11,496 bases of DNA, taken from positions 1 to 11,496 of the forward strand of contig BNWE01000042.1 of assembly GCA_025998595.1 (NCBI GenBank), written 5' to 3'. A program made the position numbers and the translations under genes. The notes under the pieces are model-generated. The model had not been told where the DNA came from, did not search any database, and saw only the letters and a list, made by a program, of their open reading frames with translations. Positions 7,194 to 11,496 of this stretch are shown here, one piece after another; position 1 is the stretch's first letter, and each line of letters opens with the position of its first letter. The DNA comes from Alphaproteobacteria bacterium (GTDB taxonomy: Bacteria; Pseudomonadota; Alphaproteobacteria; UBA3830).

Positions 7194-7230
7194 GTAATTA
7201 AATTAGTTCATGAATAGTGCAAGTTATACT

Positions 7231-9354
7231 TCATAGAAATGGATCGCTTCTCCTATTCCTTGATCTGTTGCTACGATTTTCATCCCAATAACCTCCTCCG
7301 GAGTCTTTGCTATCGCGATTGTGACGAGTCCTGCGTGTGTTATCGCGCTTATCGCGTTTGCCTCGATTCTTATTGCCGCTAACGTCTTTTAGTATCTCAT
7401 TAGCGTCCAGAACTGCATCAAAATCTTTTATGTCAGAATCAGATACCTTCTCACTACGATCCACACCATGAATGACCGAAAGAAACAACTCAATTATGGC
7501 AGAGCGCTCAAGGTCGTATACTCGATCTCTGTAGGTAAAGTACGAAAGTTTTAGATCTTTTTTCGCAGATTTAGCAGCATCCTCATCACCATCATTTTTA
7601 CAATTCTCTTCTTCGCTTATTATCATAATCGGATTGTCGACGTCGTCCATATTAATATACGATAGAATGCCTTTATCGTTTGGTCTGTCTCCCGGCAGGA
7701 AAATACCACTGGAAAAAAGCCCTTGATTTTCTTCAAAGGCCATCACTGCCGCCTTGCAATGCTTATCATTTGCGCAGATGCAAATATTTTCTCTGGCACA
7801 TATATTATTTTTAACACACCATTTAACTGCGTCCACTATGTCATCAGCTTCGTCACCATTGGCATCGTCGTCATCGGAATCGTCATCTGGATCAGGAAAA
7901 TTTAGTATCAATACGCTGCATCCCCTATTGGCTAACAATTGCGCAAGTGGATTAAAACTCCATTGTGATTTTTTGGTCACATCTGATCCAACCATAACAA
8001 GCATCGGACGATTCGAGTTATGATTAGCACTTTTGGTTAAAAACCCCTTAATAATCGAATTATCACGAGTTGAAATATTTTTGCATACCGTTTCTTGCAA
8101 CACAGAATTATTGCCTAACTTGTTGAAGTCTGCGACTTCAGTAAACCCGCGTCTGCGAGAATCGTATGCAAAATAGCGATCGGGTTTTTCTGGATTTGTA
8201 ACGCAGATAAGCCAAGCATCGCCATCCATTGCGGAATCCATCAGACGCCAATCGGAACCCTTGAACTTTTTGTCTATTGTATTTATATGTTCTTGTTGCG
8301 CCTTATACGGAGTCTCATTGGAGCTCCGTCCATTACTAGTGACATTAACTAAAAGTGGTTGTCTATCACCATCAAAACTAACGTTACAGTCTTCTATTCT
8401 GATATTGCGTCCAACTGTGAATCTGCTTTCTTTTTGGTTTTTTAAATCTACGGATACAAAAACAACCTTATCCTTCTCCTCCACTAACTTAAACGCTTCT
8501 TTATCGCCAACTGATATGTACTTTTCAGTATCTGCGTCTCTTAGTGAATCAATCTTAACATCATCACGCTTACCAGCAAAATATACATCTGCTCTAGAGC
8601 CAGAAGTTTTAGACGTTAATAGCGGTTGCCTCAGGTCATCTCCATATAGTCCCGGCTCATATTCCTCTCCTTTTACTTTTTTGGGATTCTTAGCTGAAAT
8701 TCTATATGATGTACGATTATCTCTGTCATCACAGCATACCACAAGAAATTCTCCACTTGTTTTTGATTTTATAATCTTTTCTATTTCCTTTGTATCGCGA
8801 TCCAAATCAATTGTAGTTTGTGCTTTAGTTTTTAAATTCTTGTGTATCAACTGTACATTATCTTTTTGATCCCTGAACCAGTATACAAGACTGTCATTGC
8901 TTACAAATTCAACACCATCTATGTGAGCATCTTTTTCTTTTATGATTGTTTCCGGAGAATTTCTTCTGTCGATTTCCGAGACATGCAGACTATATGCATC
9001 TTCATGTCTCGCTACATAGGCCCACATTTTTCCGTCATGGCTTATTTTGGCCATTTCTACGCGATCGCCATCAAATAATTTTTTTCTATCTATAAGACTA
9101 ATACGGATATTATCTGCCTTTCTGTCACTTCTTCTATCGGTACGCCTATTATCTCTCCTATCGCTAGACAAACGCCTATTACGTTGTTGTGATCTTGAGC
9201 GACTTGACTTATTATAACGGCGGCGCCCTTTATCCCCAGAAAATTCATCAACTAGATTCTTACCTGTCTTTACTAGGTTATTAAACATACTAGAAAAATC
9301 TGCTTCGACATCAAATCCCAAAAGCAATAGGCAAAAGATATAAAAAATTCTCAC
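7231..9354 (-). CDS. exported S9 prolyl-oligopeptidase-like protein lacking catalytic residues, with Arg-rich tails
   Basis: The 707-residue product begins with a signal peptide (hydrophobic FYIFCLLLLGF, cleavage near Ala18). It then has an Arg/Ser/Asp-rich stretch (about 43-79), a region reading like an S9 beta-propeller (VEMAKISHDGKMWAYVARHE, 99-118) and an alpha/beta-hydrolase-like C-half. The C-half includes RPMLVMV, FNPLAQLLANRGCSVLILNF and DDIVDAVKW, all at places typical of S9 peptidases. The nucleophile motif GxSYGG is replaced by ICANDKHCKA (527-536), HGGP by VGSD, and no family-like Asp or His is visible later. An acidic insert (about 487-505) replaces the usual loop before the DDI helix. 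The tail (about 662-706) is Arg/Asp/Asn-rich. The start is GTG with GGAG seven bases upstream. I infer a catalytically dead scaffold or binding protein; an alternative is a degenerating enzyme, although the frame is fully open. Confidence 0.7.
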   Translation of the reverse strand: MRIFYIFCLLLLGFDVEADFSSMFNNLVKTGKNLVDEFSGDKGRRRYNKSSRSRSQQRNRRLSSDRRDNRRTDRRSDRKADNIRISLIDRKKLFDGDRVEMAKISHDGKMWAYVARHEDAYSLHVSEIDRRNSPETIIKEKDAHIDGVEFVSNDSLVYWFRDQKDNVQLIHKNLKTKAQTTIDLDRDTKEIEKIIKSKTSGEFLVVCCDDRDNRTSYRISAKNPKKVKGEEYEPGLYGDDLRQPLLTSKTSGSRADVYFAGKRDDVKIDSLRDADTEKYISVGDKEAFKLVEEKDKVVFVSVDLKNQKESRFTVGRNIRIEDCNVSFDGDRQPLLVNVTSNGRSSNETPYKAQQEHINTIDKKFKGSDWRLMDSAMDGDAWLICVTNPEKPDRYFAYDSRRRGFTEVADFNKLGNNSVLQETVCKNISTRDNSIIKGFLTKSANHNSNRPMLVMVGSDVTKKSQWSFNPLAQLLANRGCSVLILNFPDPDDDSDDDDANGDEADDIVDAVKWCVKNNICARENICICANDKHCKAAVMAFEENQGLFSSGIFLPGDRPNDKGILSYINMDDVDNPIMIISEEENCKNDGDEDAAKSAKKDLKLSYFTYRDRVYDLERSAIIELFLSVIHGVDRSEKVSDSDIKDFDAVLDANEILKDVSGNKNRGKRDKRDNTRRTRHNRDSKDSGGGYWDENRSNRSRNRRSDPFL

Positions 9355-9383
9355 GATATTTCTCCATATTTTTTTACAATACC

Positions 9384-9416
9384 ATTATAGGAACAGAGTA
9401 GTTAAAAAATAGTTAA
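9384..9416 (-). promoter_or_regulatory. promoter of the pseudo-peptidase gene with an 11-bp-spaced direct repeat
   Basis: A perfect TATAAT (9389..9384) lies about 30 bp before the GTG start, without a good -35 hexamer. Where the -35 should be there are two direct copies of TAGTTAA on the plus strand, at 9399-9405 and 9410-9416, spaced 11 bp start to start. That layout, a weak -35 overlapped by repeats one helical turn apart, is common for activators of the OmpR/PhoB response-regulator type. The regulator is not identified. Confidence 0.4.
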
Positions 9417-9521
9417 TTTTAGAAAAAAAATAGCGTGACGATAGGCTCCAGCAACAAATTCAAAAGGGAGTCCCCCTTCATTTGTTAATGAGCCTTCAAA
9501 GAGAACGTAAATCCAGCATCG

Positions 9522-9896
9522 ATGCTAACAACAGTTGCAAATTATACCATGGGTAATGGTGCGACTTTATTTATGGAACTAACAATAATGCTCGCCTGTT
9601 TTACGACCATCGTTGCCCTAAATAGCATCTATGCGCAATTCTTGCATTCTCTATTGAAATTGGAAAATAATAAGTTTAAATATGTTTTGTTTTCAACAAC
9701 AGCGACTTCCTTTGTCATATCTCTACTTGATTTCAATGGAATAGCTAGATTCTTGGTTCCCATACTGGATGCACTCTATCCCAGCACTATAGTATTGACC
9801 ATAGTTAACATTTTCACCAGGGAACATCGCCAACTAAAGATGATATTATTTTATGGAACACTGGTTGCCGTTATCTTGCACAGAGTTTTAGCGTAG
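9522..9896 (+). pseudogene. C-terminal fragment of a BrnQ-type branched-chain amino-acid carrier
   Basis: The 124-residue frame matches the end of the BrnQ family (inner-membrane cation-coupled Leu/Ile/Val uptake, normally about 430 residues). The family motif is visible as ELTIMLACFTTIVAL, followed by a loop, a hydrophobic helix, and IARFLVPILDALYPSTIVL. Four hydrophobic segments remain, near 17-38, 54-73, 75-98 and 107-123. In-frame family-like sequence seems to continue upstream a few codons (ENVNPAS) to a TGA near 9486, so the loss of the N-terminal two thirds is real and not a start-site choice. There is no good ribosome-binding site before the ATG at 9522. It is probably a remnant. A weak hairpin follows the stop. 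Confidence 0.7.
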
Positions 9897-9907
9897 CACG
9901 AATTCAA

Positions 9908-9931
9908 GACGGCCTCGTTATTGAGGTCGTC
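9908..9931 (+). terminator. weak hairpin after the BrnQ remnant
   Basis: GACGGCCTC (9908-9916) pairs with GAGGTCGTC (9923-9931) as nine base pairs with one G-U, around a 6-base loop. No T-run follows, so it may be a relic terminator or a processing hairpin. Confidence 0.35.
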
Positions 9932-9988
9932 CAATCTACATCCACAATGTAAACGAACCAATTCATCTTAACCGATTGTATAGGTATC

Positions 9989-10044
9989 TTTTTTCAAAAT
10001 ATTTTCAAAAAGGACTTGCAAAAACCGTCCCTTGCGCATATATA
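9989..10044 (+). promoter_or_regulatory. candidate promoter with UP-element-like tract for the outer-membrane protein gene
   Basis: TTGCAA (10016-10021, 4 of 6) and TATATA (10039-10044, 4 of 6) are separated by 17 bases. Directly upstream lies an A/T-only-like tract (9989-10011) with the palindrome AAAATATTTT (9996-10005), in the place of a UP element. The predicted start near 10051 gives a leader of about 40 bases to the first ribosome-binding site. The pattern suits a highly expressed surface protein. Confidence 0.45.
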
Positions 10045-10090
10045 TATGCCATGGTTTGATTTTATATAGTAAAAGTAAATGGAGAAAGAT

Positions 10091-10138
10091 ATGAAAAAAA
10101 TTCTACTGACAGGTCTATTGGCGTTTTTTTATGAATAA
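10091..10138 (+). CDS. 15-residue signal-peptide-like leader ORF ending in a T7 tract
   Basis: This ORF has the only good ribosome-binding site of the locus (GGAG at 10081-10084, six bases before ATG). It encodes MKKILLTGLLAFFYE and stops at TAA 10136-10138. The codons resemble the beginning of a signal peptide and contain A7 (10094-10100) and T7 (10124-10130). Its stop overlaps the start of the outer-membrane protein gene, which lies in another frame and has no ribosome-binding site. Removing one T would fuse both into one frame. It could be a coupling leader, a slippage switch or a recent frameshift. Confidence 0.5.
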   Translation: MKKILLTGLLAFFYE

Positions 10139-10835
10139 GGTATTGTTATCTGCAGCTGCGGGATCTTTGTTCTGCAGTGTTGGATTTGTAAACGCGGATC
10201 ATTCCGTTGTGTCAGTTCACGAGGAGCCGGTTGTTGTGGAACAACCTAGCGAGCCAGAGCCAGCTCCAGTCGAAGCAGCGTATGTTTGCCCATTGACTGG
10301 TTTTTATGTAACGGCCGGTATCGGTGGAAGCTTCTACAAGCATAAGGCAGAAGGTGGTATTACGGAATCTCCAAATCATAATCGCTTCATTGGTGTTTTG
10401 GGTCTAGGTGGAGGAAAGGCTTTTGACGGAGGATTCTACGCTGGTTTAGAAGCATTATTTGATTTCGGTTCATCTAGTCGTAAGGGGGGCGTAAAAATAT
10501 CGGCGGTAAGTCCGTCTTTGGGGCTGAGGCTTGGATATTTCAATCGTAACGCCGAGACGTTATTCTACACTAAAGTAGCAGCTTCTCATTCTTCGGTTGA
10601 TGCTTCAACTGTTAATAATCCAGATCTACATGACAAAATTTCGAAGATTGCTCCGGCCGTTGCTCTTGGTGTGGAAAAAGCGTTTACCAAAAAGATTTCC
10701 GGTCGTCTAGAGGGTGAATACAGATTCGGTTCGAAGAGGACGCTTCGCGAAGGCACGCCTACTGAAACCAAACACAAAGCTGCCAAAGGCTGGAACGTTC
10801 GCGCGTTGGTTTCCTATAACATCAACGGACTATAA
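10131..10835 (+). CDS. small outer-membrane beta-barrel surface protein
   Basis: The 234-residue product has a signal peptide (MNKVLLSAAAG to about Ala22), a Pro/Glu-rich linker (31-48) and a domain from about 55 to the end with alternating hydrophobic/polar strands and Gly/aromatic turns: GFYVTAGIGGSFY, GGGFYAGLEALFDFG-like, LGLRLGYF, GRLEGEYRFG and a closing WNVRALVSYNI. This fits the eight-stranded OMP_b-brl/opacity-type family, so it is likely a surface protein or small porin-like barrel. The ATG at 10131 has no ribosome-binding site; translation probably depends on the preceding leader ORF, whose stop overlaps this start. A UP-like promoter precedes it and a strong terminator follows, so it is monocistronic apart from the leader. 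Ligand and role are unknown. Confidence 0.8.
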   Translation: MNKVLLSAAAGSLFCSVGFVNADHSVVSVHEEPVVVEQPSEPEPAPVEAAYVCPLTGFYVTAGIGGSFYKHKAEGGITESPNHNRFIGVLGLGGGKAFDGGFYAGLEALFDFGSSSRKGGVKISAVSPSLGLRLGYFNRNAETLFYTKVAASHSSVDASTVNNPDLHDKISKIAPAVALGVEKAFTKKISGRLEGEYRFGSKRTLREGTPTETKHKAAKGWNVRALVSYNINGL

Positions 10836-10856
10836 GTTATCGTTTGATCTCGATCT

Positions 10857-10891
10857 AAAAAGCGCCATCGGTTAATAGCGGTGGCGTTTTT
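10857..10891. terminator. strong intrinsic terminator after the outer-membrane protein gene
   Basis: CGCCATCG (10863-10870) pairs with CGGTGGCG (10879-10886), eight base pairs with one G-U, around an 8-base loop. The stem is flanked by A5 on the left and T5 on the right, so it can work in both directions. It lies about 20 bp after the TAA. Confidence 0.85.
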
Positions 10892-10983
10892 GTTTGTCTC
10901 ATAACGTACCACATATGCTCCATTCCATTGATTAGAAGATATTTCTCGATGTTTTGTTTTTGAGCGCATTTCTCTTTGTCGAT

Positions 10984-11282
10984 CAGTGGCCTTCCCAGCC
11001 AATTTTTAGAGATGAAACAAAACAATCTATGTTCAATCTTGTTCCATTTTGAAGTACCTGGCGGGAAATGCGAGACATGCACCTCAAGTCCAGTCCGGTT
11101 CGCAAATTCTTGAAGTTGCTTTTTCCATAGCCTCGCACGGTAGTTGTTACTGCCGCCACAATCGCAGTTTATGAATAACTTGGTAGCATGCTGGATTAAG
11201 ACATATTGTAAGTTATGAAGATGCTCAAAACCATCAAAAAAGTCTAGAATATTCTCATTGGTTGTCTGTGGAGTTATTCTGC
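10984..11282 (-). pseudogene. ISAzo13-family (Rhodopirellula-type DDE) transposase remnant
   Basis: The minus frame carries the hallmark block HFPPGTSKWNKIEHRLF followed by a CFISKNWLGRPL segment. It is preceded by LFINCDCGGSNNYRARLW with a catalytic-type Asp. This is the C-terminal catalytic part of DDE_Tnp_ISAZ013 transposases, normally about 400 residues. Further upstream the similarity fades (TTNENILDFFDGFEHL region) and the N-terminal half is missing. Downstream of GRPL the frame stays open into the OMP terminator but no longer resembles the family. Both ends are therefore lost. The only starts are internal, for example GTG at 11082. It lies between the OMP terminator and a tRNA gene. 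Confidence 0.8.
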
Positions 11283-11333
11283 AGACGCAGCACGGTAACC
11301 CGTTTCGACATATGTTTCTAGGAAATTAGCCAT

Positions 11334-11423
11334 TAACCATGTTCATTAATAGGTTTTTGCCACTTTTTGACAATGGAGTTTGAGATGCTGCAGGGCGCAA
11401 AAATTTAAATGTGAACATGGTTA
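11334..11423. repeat. 12-bp perfect inverted repeat beside the tRNA gene
   Basis: TAACCATGTTCA (11334-11345) is the exact reverse complement of TGAACATGGTTA (11412-11423), with 66 bp between. Just inside the arms both sides have T-rich, then GC-containing, sequence (TTTTTGCC on the left, TTTTTGCGCC on the reverse complement of the right), so the symmetry may extend imperfectly to about 28 bp. The right arm ends 10 bp from the tRNA 3' end. It could be a miniature-element or IS-end relic, or a hairpin in the tRNA trailer. Confidence 0.5.
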
Positions 11424-11433
11424 TACTTGATAT

Positions 11434-11496
11434 TGGAGCGGGTGATGGGAATCGGACCCACGTCATCGGCTTGGAAGGCCGAAGCTTTACCATTAA
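11434..11496 (-). tRNA. tRNA-Gly(UCC), 3' part, cut by the window edge
   Basis: Read on the minus strand, the sequence gives the end of the D-arm (TTAATGGTAAAGC), an anticodon stem-loop with loop CTTCCAA (anticodon TCC), a T-arm (GTGGG, loop TCCGATT, CCCAT), the acceptor strand CACCCGC, discriminator T and an encoded CCA (11436..11434). About 63 nucleotides are present; roughly the first 11 lie outside. The T-loop has C where nearly all tRNAs have U55. Confidence 0.9.

Larger units (their letters stand above)
6918..7230. other. intergenic region between the two secreted-protein genes
   Basis: These 313 bp hold no convincing gene. From the right they contain the bidirectional terminator at 7154-7193, an isolated TATAAT on the plus strand (7044-7049) without a good -35, AT-rich promoter-like sequence for the downstream leftward gene (for example TATACT at 6973..6968), and the leader hairpin at 6920-6953. 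A 35-codon minus ORF (6984-7091) lacks a ribosome-binding site. Confidence 0.6.

Noticed and set aside
10855..10983. Continuation of the transposase frame into the OMP terminator
   Set aside because: After GRPL the translation no longer resembles the transposase family, and the frame runs through a clear terminator hairpin.

Overview
The window looks like an AT-rich chromosomal segment of an alphaproteobacterium. A host-associated or endosymbiotic lineage, possibly Holosporales-like, is likely. This rests on a PpiD-type chaperone next to tpiA, a DUF2628 membrane protein, a small surface beta-barrel, large secreted proteins of no known family, an ISAzo13-type transposase remnant and two decayed amino-acid transporter genes. 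The lineage is an inference; no database was searched.

Left part (1-1650). The window opens with the first four codons of a leftward gene that lies outside it. Next comes the C-terminal third of an ABC-transporter substrate-binding protein (205-600, minus). It abuts, head to head, the 3' end of an unidentified rightward gene that still has its terminator. A DUF2628 membrane protein follows (900-1649).

Housekeeping core (1686-4410). A PpiD/SurA-N type periplasmic chaperone (minus) and tpiA (plus) are divergent across a 77-bp promoter region. A 46-residue cysteine-rich small ORF overlaps the 3' end of the chaperone gene and is probably translationally coupled to it. An intrinsic terminator closes tpiA.

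Secreted-protein island (4425-9354, minus). Two large exported proteins lie in tandem. The distal one (4425-6905) has a helical cysteine-containing N-domain, a Ser/Pro/Phe repeat region encoded by near-identical, recently duplicated DNA, and a short C-domain. The proximal one (7231-9354) has the architecture of an S9 prolyl-oligopeptidase-like peptidase, but its catalytic motifs are replaced and it carries Arg/Ser- and Arg/Asp-rich tails. They are separated by 313 bp holding a bidirectional terminator and a leader hairpin, so they are probably transcribed separately. No other gene is evident in that gap.

Right part (9400-11496). A C-terminal fragment of a BrnQ-type branched-chain amino-acid carrier is followed by an outer-membrane beta-barrel gene with a strong-looking promoter. 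That gene has an unusual out-of-frame signal-peptide-like leader ORF ending in a T7 tract. After a strong terminator come an ISAzo13-family transposase remnant, a 12-bp inverted repeat and the 3' part of a tRNA-Gly(UCC) gene cut by the window edge.

Overall, a conserved core (chaperone, tpiA, tRNA) is flanked by decaying transport genes and by fast-evolving surface or secreted proteins. The most interesting points are the pseudo-peptidase, the repeat protein, the frame-offset OMP leader and the cysteine-rich small ORF.
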